Assembly (NCBI GenBank): GCA_033558025.1
Contig: JAUCEF010000011.1
Location: 3,472,001 to 3,536,000 of the forward strand
Reading direction: 5' to 3'
DNA: 64,000 nt
Source: Phytophthora sp. 'mugwort'
Lineage: Eukaryota; Oomycota; Peronosporomycetes; Peronosporales; Peronosporaceae
Part shown: positions 10,926 to 21,499 of the stretch, in pieces
Numbering within the stretch: position 1 is the first letter of the stretch
How the letters are laid out: each line of letters opens with the position of its first letter
The notes under the pieces: generated by a model
Told to the model about the DNA's origin: nothing
Seen by the model: the letters and a program-made list of their open reading frames with translations, nothing else
Databases searched by the model: none
Made by a program: the position numbers and the translations under genes

Positions 10926-12900
10926 GTCTGTTCAGACGGACATCTCAGTTTTGAACAGAACATCCTTGCGCGGTATCTGTGTCAATGCCGGTACCGTCGC
11001 ATTGTTCAGCTTATTGAAAGCGTGCACCAGACATCAGTTCCCGTTCGGTTTACGAACACACAAAGTGGACGCCGAATGCGGCGACTTGAACTCACGGACA
11101 ATGCATTCCTTCGCCGTCGGAGCCGAGAAGGCATCATGACCTCGCACTTTCCGTGCGGTAGAGGCCATTGCCTCGTAACGCAATATTGTTTGCCTGGCAT
11201 GAGATCCATATCATGTCTGGTTCGGGCATCTGGACGGTGGGTCACTTCCTAGAACTCTTGTAAGAGAGGATGAATGGGATTCGTTGGGTTATTCATAATT
11301 TCAGAAACCACTGTGAGCGGCACGCCGCTTTTTGATGTCCTTCAAGACATCCTCCTACATGACGGACGAGGAGTCCAACTCTTCGGGAGTTGGCTCAGGC
11401 CGTATGAGGACCAACCTATCGATCACGGCGGCCCTCAGTTCGACCAGGAAGACATCAAGAAGTTCGGAAACTCTGACACCTGGGGCAGCAGCTCCGGGTG
11501 AACACAGCTCGACTTCACGCGGCAGGTCGTATGGCGACCAACCCATCGATCTTGCCGGCCCTCAGTTCGGCCAGGAAGTCATCTAGAAAGGCTTCCTCGA
11601 GGTTCGGAAGCTCTGACACCTTTGGCAGAGGTTTCATGTGGACACCGCTCGTCTCCGCGCGTGTCCACTGGAACGCCCATGGTACTTGAGTGCTCTGCTC
11701 TATGCAGCCTCAGCATCCTTAGGGAGACAATTCCACCAACCCTCGTTCATGCGTTGCTTGTGCAACTTGGCGTGGAACTTTGTTACCGATGATCATGGAA
11801 ATCTTATCGTACGCATGTCTCGGAGCCAGCGCGGCTCCGTGTAGTACTACGTTACCCGCATTTATGTGTGGAACTGCATTGATCGCACCGCGGGCGGCTG
11901 TGACGCCGTCCCAGGCAACCCGATATGCCGGTGCTGCAAGCAGTACTTCGTAACCCGCTTGATTATGTAGAACTGTGTTACCCACTCGGAGGCGGCCTTG
12001 GTGGCCTCCTTGACAGCCAAAGCCGTCGGTACCGCGTGTGGTACTCTGGTCCTTCTAATGGACCAAAGTTACCCATCTGGAATGTATCCGTCGGCAATTC
12101 TACAATAGCGGCACCGGGGATGCGGCGATTCTGAGCGCAGCGGCCTCCTGTTCCGGCACACAGAGACCCTCTGCGCTGTCGGCGCACGTATCGAGCGCGG
12201 GGCAGAAAGCCCTATTCACTAACCTAGCCTTCGGTATCTGCTCGCAGTTGATGAGGTATCGCGACCTGTTGCGATACTTCTCGCAACTGCTTTCGGGGAG
12301 CGCATGTAAAAGTGGCGACTCTCATGTCTTCTTCGGACTTCCATGGGCTCTTGACACCCGTCTGGTGTCCTGTTGACTACCCGATGTGGGAACATGGCTT
12401 ACTAGTGCTCTGCCGGAGGCGGGCGGCTTTCAAACCCCACGGCTATTTCTCGCCAATCGATCCACGGCTCGCCCTTTCAAGCCACGGCATGCGGAGGGCT
12501 TGCCCATGTCAAAGACGATGAACGACCCAGAGCTGTCAAAAAGTGTTCAAATTTGACCGACAGCTCCATGCAGCTCTTGGTCTCCTTGACAAATGTACCT
12601 TGAACCCTGTAGTCGGTGCCCTTTGTTTCCAAACCGGGTACTGGATGCATTCGTCATTTCTTCAACCCGAAACGGACAATACAAGAGGTGAGCGAGCTTG
12701 AGAGCTATCCGAGTTTTGACGCAGCTGAGATAAAGCCAACTTGCGATCCCGCCTTGATTCTATGATCGGATGAACCATCTGGTATGAATCACGAGCTGCG
12801 TCGCCCCGTGTGGTTACAGAGTTGACCAGGTGGCATGAAGTTATCCGTCCGCCATCGATCGGCTTACCTTCGCTTTCGGGTTAGGCATCGGACAATACTT
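10926..12900 (-). pseudogene. Ty3/Gypsy pol relic: protease end, linker and start of reverse transcriptase
   Basis: On the minus strand the clearest block is 11215-11130, RHDMDLMPGKQYCVTRQWPL, the start of the Gypsy reverse transcriptase, continued after a frameshift by SPHSASTLCVRKPNG and LVHAFNKLNNATVP (11090-10990). The homology stops at about 10930, so the RT catalytic YxDD region, RNase H and integrase are missing. Upstream, 11650-11340 carries the protease-RT linker (FLAELRAGKIDGLVAIR), present twice by local duplication, and 12550-12400 has remains of the protease end (MGK, PWLERAS, IGEK in shifting frames). The element is a 3'-truncated, frame-broken fragment; LTRs were not found next to it. 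Confidence 0.8.
11402..11655. repeat. Tandem duplication, about 127-bp period, two copies
   Basis: The block starting gtatgaggaccaacctatcg at 11402 recurs as gtatggcgaccaacccatcg at 11529, followed in both by ccctcagttcg, ccaggaag and ctctgacacct. The copies differ by about 20 percent and small indels. They encode the Gypsy linker on the minus strand twice. Confidence 0.75.
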
Positions 12901-12942
12901 CGACCTGGATCGGTCTGGGTTGACTATTTCAGACAAACAGTT

Positions 12943-14110
12943 TTATCTTCGTAGCCCTTCGAGGTGACTGTCATTTTGGACCACAATGCAACTTAGCGTT
13001 GCACGGCCTGACCCGCGAGAAGGTCCGCACTCGCGTTCCTGTCTTGTCGGCCATAGTAATGCTCCCGTTCTTCCCAGTCGGCCGACTCCGCGGGAGGGCT
13101 TCTTCCTTGTCGCGGCGAGCACGCTCATCCGTGCCAAGCTTATCTTGGCGGCGGCGCACATCGACTTCCTCCTTGTCCGCAAGGAAACGTTCCTCGCGAA
13201 CTGCTACTTCATCGCGGCGTCGTTGTTTGACTTCCGCTCGTCGTGCCTCAGACTTTCGCTCGTTCGCCTCGCTAAGCAGCAAAATGGTGTCGAGGATGCG
13301 TCCCCCATGGTGTTGGTGGGGGTCTCGATCCCTGACAACTTCGACTTGAGGGCAGCAGTTCCCGTCACGGCACGGATGCGCCCAGCCTCCACGTAGCTGG
13401 CCTCCAACATATCCTTGACCCCGTCAAATTGCGCTTAGCTCCGACGGCCATGCGAAACACTGTTAAGTCAGATCCATCAAGGCGGTTCGAAGAGCTACGA
13501 TACTTCAGTGATTTTAACACTTCCGGATCGACTAGGCATCTTGTCGAAGCCTGTGGATTTGACGGCTACAAAGCGATCGTGGTTGACACCGTGGCCGACT
13601 TGCGAGTCTTGGTGTGTGTAGGAGGTGGTGCAGTACTGGTAGTGCCGGGCGTGTCGTCGGACGGCTGCGAGCAGGGAAATCATTGTCGAGCTCGATACCG
13701 ACCGTGACTTTGCTTCGTAACCCAAGGCTAGTTGCCTCTCGCCCAGCTGTATCGCTGACTTGAGCTGTGCCGTCTTCGTTGCCCTTGAAGTCATAATCAC
13801 CAGGATCCACATCGAAGCAGAAATCCGGTTGTAGTCTTGCTCGTCTTCTTCAGCTCCGTCCACGTTTGCCGTTTCATCAATGGCCTTTTTTTACCTCTTT
13901 GGCTGCTTGATGTGTGGTGGCGTTTCGGGCATGCCCGTCGGCTTCCATGTCCTATGCAACACCTTAAACTTGCGCCGCAGACTCTTTTAGTCACGTTCCG
14001 GCCACCCGCGCGTTCTAGCTGCGTTGTAGAACCCCGCTGAGCGCTCCCATACGACTTTGGCGAGCGGAAGGTATTCCTCATTAAGGGTTCAGCAGTCGGT
14101 CAACCTCGGC
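12943..14110 (-). pseudogene. DUF6818-type (Myb/trihelix-like) protein, relic
   Basis: Reading the minus strand from 14110: MAEVDRLL, then after a frame change EEYLPLAKVVWERSAGFYNA, GWPERD, LRRKFKVLH, KPTGMPE and PPHIKQPKR, followed by an acidic stretch (13863-13780). This is the conserved DUF6818 N-terminal domain of oomycetes, thought to be a Myb-like DNA-binding fold. After a poorly conserved middle part, 13230-13080 encodes the charged coiled-coil tail VRRRQDKLGTDERARRDKEE usual for these proteins. At least two in-frame stops and several shifts show it is dead. The family is abundant in oomycete genomes; whether it is transposon-encoded is not settled. Confidence 0.7.
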
Positions 14111-14689
14111 CATTGTTTAAAGCTACCAGATACTTTGACCATCTGCGGACATGGAAAACATCATATTATCAGTACAAGCGAGTGTTGGAACGGGTGAGAG
14201 CATGCATGCGCGTACCAGGGGCGGATGAAGCGAAAGAAAAGGGCTGGGGCTGGCGACGTGTTCGGGACTTAACAGAAACCAAAACGAATAGCGCTGGTCG
14301 CCGGCTTCGCCAGCGGCTCGTCCGGTCAACCACAAGACGGAAGCTGCCCCCACCACGGATTCACGTTGTAATGCTGAATTGGCTCAGGTTCGACAAATTT
14401 GCGCGCGCAAACACAGCACGAGCGCCAGGATATCCGCGCGCTATGCTGTTGGACGAACAAACCTTTGTCACGTACGGGTTGAAGTTGGCGCGGAACTTCG
14501 ACGTGTGTCAGAATATTCGCAACACGGTAATAGTGACGAGCTAAGTACATTCGAATCTTTCGGTGTGCATCTGTCTTCACGTCGCTCTTACCTATACAAA
14601 TATCGGCATGGCCTACGCGTATCTAGCCTTCTCGGCATCTCCGCACGCCTAGAACCTCGCCCTGGACAAAGTTCACGGATCTTGCTGGT
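14111..14689. other. Gap between DUF6818 and SET relics
   Basis: A plus-strand open frame of 143 codons (14113-14544) is rich in Arg and Lys and shows no domain. The minus strand here probably continues the poorly conserved tail after the SET domain. I assign no gene. Confidence 0.3.
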
Positions 14690-15843
14690 GCTATATCTCG
14701 CGGTGGCGCCATCCCCCGAGCTGGAAATGACAGACGAACACCATGTTGTCACCATAATCCGCCGTAACCTCTTCACCGCTGCGAATCGCTTGAATCGTGG
14801 CCACTACGGTTGGTGTGCGGCGGTCGTCAGCGAACTCGACGAATACATGTGCGCATGGGTGGCTTACAAACCTTATGAGACCACCCATGCCTTCGGCGTT
14901 GATCACTACTTGGATAGGGTGTGTCAGTTGCTCAGGGCGGCTCTTCATCACGAGGCGGTAGCCATTGTTGCGCGGTCGATCAGCGCGCGAGACGAAGGCA
15001 TGTTTCATCGTGCCTAGGTACTGACCAAGTACCTCGCCAGCATATATGCCCTCAGCAGCGACCATGCCCAGCTACGGCGTGCGCATATGGCGGCCAAGCG
15101 CACCTTGGTTGACGCTTCCAAGCAGTTGTCACACTTGCCGTCGAATGATCAGCAATACCGAAGTGGGGCACAGCTGGAAGACGGTCGCGAGTGGGTTGAA
15201 CCGCTCTCGCAGATGGGCACACCTCATGGCCAGCGGGTAGGCACGAGACATCGCGTAGCCGCCCTGCAGTCGACCTTAGCTGCGCGAAGCCTCAGTAGTG
15301 TGAGCATCGATACCCTGGGGTTAATGACAGGACGCGCACGGGCGTAAAGCTCAACAGCTTGACGACGGGTGTAACGCCTGTCCTGTAGAGCGCTCAACGC
15401 TTTCGTACGGGGAGCGCGCGGGTGTATCGAGGATCTAGTGGGCGTCGTGAGCAGTACTGGTGAAGAGGCCGTGGGACTGGCCGGTCGCTGTGCACTCATT
15501 GGCCGCGTAGCCGGCAACTTAACTGGTGCACTAGCAGCAGTTTCTTCCGTCGATGGAGGTGGTTTCACCCTTAACCTTAACAAACCGCTCTCGGTGTACA
15601 GCTTAGTATGGTCAGGTGAAAGCCGCAAAGGTTTCAACATTCCAGTGGAAGCCAGGTCGTCTTCCGCCGCCTCAACACGACGCTGCGAGACCCGCTGCGC
15701 TGAGTGTTCAGCGGCGTGTTCTCATCGTCGCTGGAGTCTTCGATACAGCGAAGCCTCCAGTGTAGCGAGGAGTAAGTTAGGTGCACCATTTGGTTCCTAG
15801 ACATTTTGTGCGCGTTAGATAAGAACTGTTCATAAAGCAGCAA
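14690..15843 (-). pseudogene. SET-domain protein (lysine methyltransferase type), relic
   Basis: On the minus strand 15065-14700 gives AEGIYAGEVLGQYLG, GYRLVMKSRPEQ, VVINAEGMGGLIRFVSHPCA, VVATIQAIRSGEEVTADYGD and FVCHF, which follow the SET-domain order: the G-x-G strand, the NHxCxPN motif (here degraded to SHPC) and the GEE(L/V)TxDYG motif. Upstream (15220-15120) AHLRERFNPLATVFQLCPTS and a stop precede it, and 15640-15230 contains a Pro/Arg-rich N-terminal part in another frame. The loss of Asn in the NHxC motif and the stops make activity unlikely. Closely similar SET proteins are repeated in Phytophthora genomes. Confidence 0.7.
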
Positions 15844-15849
15844 GTAACA

Positions 15850-16229
15850 TGCCTTTTCAAATTGGAGTGTACTTGCTCTTTCGGAGGAAGATTCAATATG
15901 ACTAATATATGCTAGTGGAAATAAAACGGCAGCGGAGTGGTGATCAACTTAAACAATAAAACAATACATTTTTTAAGATTAGTCCTTAGGATGGCTACAC
16001 GACATATAGGTGAGTCTCGTGAGACGATATTTACGTGAGATTTATGCTCCCATAAAAAGGCCTCTCTAATATTGGGAATTCCCTTTCCTACCGTTATTAA
16101 GCTAATATTGGTATGAAGTGCATTCTTAGCAATGGGTAATGTGAAGGGATCTTTACACCATAATGAAATTAGTACAGACGTAATGTAATTATGTGTCCAA
16201 ATATGCCATCTGTGCACAATATGGAATGT
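15850..16229. other. AT-rich spacer
   Basis: No coding signal, repeat or terminal motif recognised. It may belong to the 3' end of the hAT-like element on its right. Confidence 0.35.
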
Positions 16230-17640
16230 CATCCTGCTAGTTCCTCATTACCGACGAGCACCGAGACAACATTGAGTTGTTTACCATACAGAATACCTTC
16301 TAGCGAGAAGTCGGTCAATGATTGCCGGTACTGATTTCGATCCCAGCCTATAACAGAGAAGTCCGACTCCACGGTTTACGTATTCGGATACACTGTTGAC
16401 AACGCTCCACAAATCGTTGTAGCTCTTGAAATCTCCCATATACAAGAGTCCATCCCTCTTCAAAGTCAGTGTCAGCATCCGTACATACTCCTAAAACATT
16501 TCTCAGGACGTCATCATCTTGTACCGACTAAAGAAGGTCTTGATGCTCCTTCTCGATATCATCAATCCGTTCCTGCTCGCATCCTGCCGATTCCAGCCGT
16601 GCCCTGTGCCGATGGATGCACTTGCTGAGAACTGCTGTATGCGTTTGAATCAGCGTGTGCGGCAATATCGGCGGAAGCTGATACTTGGCGGCCTCGTATT
16701 AAAAGGTGCGGGATGCGACTACGTTCGCTATTCCAAACGCAAATTCCGCAAACAAGCTCGTGATTGAGCGCGCGCATCCATCCACTTCTTCATCGGTTAA
16801 GTGCTGCAGTGTTTCGAAAATAAACGAGTCGTCTTCAATGAATGCTAGGGCGTCCGCCACTAAAAAATGGCAAAAAAGTCTCCCGGACCACGTACGAGAC
16901 GTCCCAAACTAGTTGGTGAATTCGAGCAGGGGTGTACGGACCAAGTACGGCACATTCGCTCGACAGCTTAGCATTCAGACCCGTCAGTTACGCAACTTAT
17001 TTGTATAAGTAGTGTAGTCAGACCTTGGAGACTCGCAGGTACTCGCGAGCGTGCTAGCAACGGCATGTAGGCTAATTAATATGCCCTACCACTGCTGTAG
17101 CGGAGACACAGCAGGCTTCTTTTCCTCCAGCTCCAAAACAATGCGCCTTCGATGCTTCACTAACCATGACGTAACTTTCCTTCATCGAAAGCCAGCGAGT
17201 ACCTGCAACCCTTGGGCAAGTCGTCTTCATAGTTGTAATCAACCGTTGCTGGCGGCGTAGCGATCCTATTAATCCAGTCAATGTGGTCACGAAGCGAACG
17301 TCCCAGATCTTCCTGTACTCGGCGTGTGCTACCAGATCGAGCTGGTGCAACTTACATCATATCCGCATGATCGAATTAGAACAGGCCTGTTTATAACGTG
17401 TCTGGATCCCCGTCCGTTCCAAAGACAACAGTTTGACGCGGCATTGTTCGTCGAGCACATCTAGTAATTGTTCACACGCGCTGAAAAGAGTTTCAGCTGT
17501 CTTATTCAGTAGCAATGGAACCACGAGGAAATGTAGGATTACGAGTTGCCCCCGGAAGCGTGTAGGTATGCACGAATATCCAGGTAGGAATACCCTGCAC
17601 ACTGCCCACATCTCGTGCAAGCGAGTAAGCCCTGTACGAC
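16230..17640 (-). pseudogene. hAT-like transposase, degenerate
   Basis: Minus-strand blocks, in order: 17340-17170 CKLHQLDLVAHAEY and TTCPRVAGTRWLSM, the conserved hAT block around the last part of the catalytic core; 16800-16540 TDEEVDGCARSITSLFAEFA, LPPILPHTLIQTHTAVLSK and RARLESAGCERERIDDIEKE; 16490-16440 DADTDFEEGWTLVYGRFQEL; and 16390-16280 TVESDFSVIGWDRNQYRQSL with DFSLEGILYGKQ, which is the C-terminal dimerisation region. Frames change at least four times with several stops. TIRs were not identified. Confidence 0.75.
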
Positions 17641-17815
17641 CCGAGGAGATGACGTCTGCGCTCCAACCTTACTGCATATGCAACACGAATGTACGACGCA
17701 CAGCGGGCGTCCGACACAACGCTTAAATAGCTAAGTTTAATCACGGTTTGTATTCCCTGAACGAAGCGGGTGGCACTTCGGAGGATAATGCATGATGCAC
17801 CACCACCACCAAAAC

Positions 17816-18172
17816 TGTGACCGGGCACACAACATCTTGTGCACAGGAAGTGTGACTTCCGGAGAGTATACAAACTCTCAGTGAACAGCAGTTCACAAGT
17901 CTCTGGTCTGAGGGGGCTGTTACCAATTAGGTAGATATAGACTGAATATATATCTAGTGGTGATCTCCGTAATGCGTCTACATACTACCTGTAAAACTGT
18001 CCTAGATGTTATCCTCTAATTGGGTGGTTATGAGGTCGTTGTACCATATGTGTGGTACCCATCCGTGCACCAATGCAATGACGTCTTAATGGTGTTGGCT
18101 ACATCACTTATGCGATATTTAGGTACACAACCCTGAACAGTGACTAGGCACTCTTCATGCTACCCCGTTACA
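17816..18172 (-). mobile_element. Solo LTR, copy 1
   Basis: In the minus direction the unit runs from TGTAAC (18172) to GTCACA (17816), with inverted TGT...ACA ends. It aligns over its whole length with the better-bounded LTR at 38080-38399 (shared: gtgatctcc, tctagatgttatc, ttggctacatca, gcactcttcatg), with about 20-25 percent difference. The flanks aaaac and aaaaa are a near match to a 5-bp target duplication. No internal retroelement region is attached, so it is read as a solo LTR left by recombination. Probably Ty1/Copia or Ty3/Gypsy; the superfamily is not determined. Confidence 0.7.
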
Positions 18173-18179
18173 AAAAATA

Positions 18180-18940
18180 ACCAACAGCTTGAAAAGTCGA
18201 GGAGTTACTGTGTACAGTAAGCATCTTAACCGGTGGCTTTGACAGTGGGCATGGATGTAGCAGATATGCCGGTTAAGGTATATTTGGTAGTCCAATGGAT
18301 GAGCCTCGTTACACACAAAAATCAGTGAGATATATGTTGTATAAGCAGATGCATTCCTCGTTGGGCACAATTCGGTGGCGGGAAATCGTCGACGGGAAAG
18401 ACGGCGGTGTAACTTCTGGCGTATCAGGCTATCGAATCCTTTACCGCAGTACTGTAGTTCGAGGGAAAGCGGCGAGAGACTGCGCACTTCAACATCGCAA
18501 CGGAGCGATTCAGGCATTAGATATATAACTCATGATCAGGTGCTGGTCGGTTCAACTTACAACTCGACAGCAAGATGTACCTAAAAGGCAAACGCGGATG
18601 TTGCATCCGCCTGGAGTGTGTATGTTCCTACCTGTGACGCTAAGCGTACTGCTGCTGCTGTTTTCAGGCACGTCGCGTCACCTTCGCTTCGCTCCACAAT
18701 TGGGATGGTAATAGGATGAGTTCTTCATGTTCGTTGAACCTTAATCGGTTTTGTATGATGGCTTCGGCCCAAAGCCTTCGGGGCATTGCTAGACCTATGT
18801 TTATTATTAATAGCCCAGTACCACGATAAAAAAGCGTCTTCAGATTGGGCGATCCGTTGTACGTAGCCACACTGTTCCTTTGAGGAACTCTTAGGAACAA
18901 CTTCCGTCCCTGTCACTCTCAAAGCAACAAGCGAGCATAG
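18180..18940. other. Intergenic region, uncertain retroelement fragment
   Basis: Minus-strand 18800-18740 encodes MPRRLWAEAI, which resembles the Copia integrase block before the reverse transcriptase, but support around it is too weak for a call. Otherwise empty. Confidence 0.25.
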
Positions 18941-18944
18941 ATAG

Positions 18945-19495
18945 CATCTGTCGGGACCCCATCTTGGTCGAGTGCAAGCTGTCAGGCTCTGTGCTACATC
19001 GTGCTGAACGTCGCCACACGAGGTTCCCAAAGACGGGGCTTGTCAAATCAAACTCACGGATTTTATGCCACTACACTTGGCAGAACACGTTTCCACAAAC
19101 ATGGATTTTTACGCAAAATTAGGCAGAACACGTTCCCACAAAATACAGTGTATTATAAACAACGACGGAGAAATTCTACTGAGGTAATAGATTGGGTTTC
19201 AATCGATCGATGGTATGATAATCATGAATATCTTTACGCATGCAAATGCATTACGGCAGGTTCTAAGGAAACTATCCCACCGTCCTTTGCATCTGGTAAA
19301 TATCTGACTAAAACCGTTGTTGCGAATTAGGTCTCGCCACTTGCGATAGCCGCTATGTTGACGGCCGCACCGTTACCACTGCGAGTAAATCACCACACAT
19401 TACGAATGCCATTCGGAAGCACTGCATCCCGATCCCAAGTCAACTCCTCGTCTGTTTGCGCCTACGCCCGCCGAATGCAACGTTATTCCATGTCC
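18945..19495. other. 5' flank of carbonic anhydrase copy 2
   Basis: Alignable to the flank of copy 1 near its outer end (18945-19015) and near the promoter (19340-19495), with an unrelated or strongly diverged middle. No gene. Within it, the string cagaacacgtt(t/c)ccacaaa occurs twice (19079 and 19125). Confidence 0.55.
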
Positions 19496-19516
19496 CTCAT
19501 TTTCCAATTTGCTTTT
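19496..19516 (+). promoter_or_regulatory. Oomycete core promoter (Inr + FPR) of carbonic anhydrase copy 2
   Basis: ctcattttccaatttgctttt fits the oomycete initiator plus FPR even better than the matching site before copy 1. It lies about 65 bases before the ATG at 19580. The conservation of this 20-base core in a diverged flank supports function. Confidence 0.75.
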
Positions 19517-19579
19517 AACGCAACAATTCGTTTCGCCCTCTTTTGACTCCGTTCCGACTGCGTGCCGACAAAAAAAAAA

Positions 19580-20529
19580 ATGAAGTTCATCGCCGCCGTC
19601 GCTGCTGCTGTCTCTGCCTGCGCCCTAACCGTCTCCGCCGATGTGTCGACCGGTCCCGCTTGGGGCTATCGTGCCAACGACGCCAGCATGATTCACACGT
19701 CCAAGTGGGCCGAGCACTGGGAGGCTTGTGGAGGTGTTCGCCAGTCGCCCATCGACATCGTCACGACGACCAAGTCTGGCAAGGGCAGGAAGCTCCCGCT
19801 CGGCTTCAGCGGGAAGTGCTCTCAGTACAACCTGACGGAGCCCCACGAGCCCCTCGAGGTCGACGTCATTGGAGGTATCCAGATCACTTCCTGATGTCAT
19901 TTGAACTATGATCGATTCTAACGTGTTTGGCTATGGTTTGAATAGGTAACTGCGCTGTCTCGGTGAATGACGGCTCTTACAATATGGCTCAGTTCCACTT
20001 GCACGCGCCTTCCGAGCACACGCTGAACGGCAAGGCCCTGGACGGCGAGATCCACTTTGTGCACAGATCGAGCGACGGCTCGGCCTATCTGGTGGTGGGC
20101 ATCTTTCTTGACATCGGCGCTAAGTCGGATCCTTGGCTGGGACCCGTGCTTGACGCCCTTGAGAACGTCAACTCGACTGACCACTCAGAGGCCGTTGTGG
20201 TGGAGCTGTAAGCTGGCAACGCATGACTGTCTTGGGTTCTCATAAAGCCACTAACGATGTTCATTTTGATGCCACACAGGAAATCGTACTCGTCTCTGAT
20301 CAGGCAGGCCAGCAAGATTGGCGGCATCTACAACTACCCAGGCAGCTTGACGACTCCCGGTTGCGATGAGACTGCCGATTGGTGGGTGGTGCAGAACCCG
20401 ATCAAGATCTCGTCGGTCGACTTTGGCCGTCTTCACCAGGACCTGGTGGAGTACCACATCACGGACGACGGCAACAACGCTCGCCCAGTGCAACCTATGA
20501 ACGGCCGTACTGTCACACGCTACAATTAG
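19580..20529 (+). CDS. Secreted alpha-carbonic anhydrase, copy 2 (3 exons)
   Basis: Exons 19580-19874, 19946-20207 and 20280-20529 encode 268 residues with the same zinc ligands (His116, His118, His135) and signal peptide as copy 1. Comparing the 950-bp gene bodies base by base I find only four substitutions: three in the first 65 coding bases (two change signal-peptide residues, Thr6Ala and Thr15Ala) and one silent near the end. Both introns are identical to those of copy 1. The stop is followed by unrelated sequence, so homology ends sharply there. A run of 11 A directly precedes and includes the A of the start codon. Extracellular CO2/bicarbonate conversion is the expected role. Confidence 0.93.
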
Positions 20530-21499
20530 GAGCCTTGACGTACCCAACCCAGCAGCGATTTCCGCCATTTTTCTTCGTCCCCGCTGGCATTCCAACATCT
20601 CTAGGCGTGATACCTACATGCTGTAGAATTTTACTGGGCAGGTTCACAGGAAAAACCAACTAATGCCAACAGTTTATTCTCATCTTACCTCTTGCTCCAA
20701 AATCATGCATGCAATTACTCGTATATAGGGAAGATCACCATGTCTCTCCGTATATATTGTGAATTCCAGACAAATTTGCTGATGATGGTTAGTTCACCAA
20801 CAATGGGTTGAATCGGCCAATACAATTATCAGGTTGCCCTTTAGGAATCAGCCAAACCATTCCAAATGGTAAGGAGAAGTTTCGACTAAGTCCGATTACG
20901 TATCTAGAGGTAAGGTAAAATGCCAATTATTCGATTGGCTTAGAAACTGTAGTATAATGGCACACTTTTAAGCTTGGTTTCAGTATACTTTTCACCAAAA
21001 GTGGCTCTTCCGGAAGTATAAGATGTTCTAGGGGATTTGAATTGACCTAAGTTGTAGGATTTGAATTGACTTAAGTTTGTATGTACCGTGCCACGATGGG
21101 CCACGGATTTTATCTGTATATTTCTATCTACTTTACCTGTCGCTTCCGTGTATACAGTATAAAACTAAGCCAGAGTCTCCCTGTGTTTATCAGCTACGTT
21201 TGTGTACCCTCTTTCCAATAATACAGCTTTTATACACAAGTTTCATAAATAGAGGTACCTCCTACAGGGGCACCGTGCCACAATAGGTATCTTACCTTAA
21301 CCTTAGTTAACTCAAGTGCGTTTGGGATTTCGGTCGATTTACAAGTCGATTTACAGGTCGCGTCAATTCAATCAATCGACCGCGGAAATTTCGACTAGAA
21401 CGCACAATAGTTAATCGCTATCTCGTCGGCAAACCCCGGGCTGTTACGGTGCGTCTTATCTCGAAATTGCGGTGGACTTGCCTCCAACTATTCACAACG
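20530..21499. other. Intergenic region with short tandem duplications
   Basis: No gene. Two local duplications are visible: ggatttgaattgac(c/t)taagtt at about 21037 and 21058, and gtcgatttaca(a/g) at about 21333 and 21345. The region separates two convergent genes and must contain both 3' UTRs. Confidence 0.5.

Noticed and set aside
18740..18900. Copia integrase fragment (MPRRLWAEAI)
   Set aside because: Only one short peptide matches and neighbouring frames give no further Copia motif.
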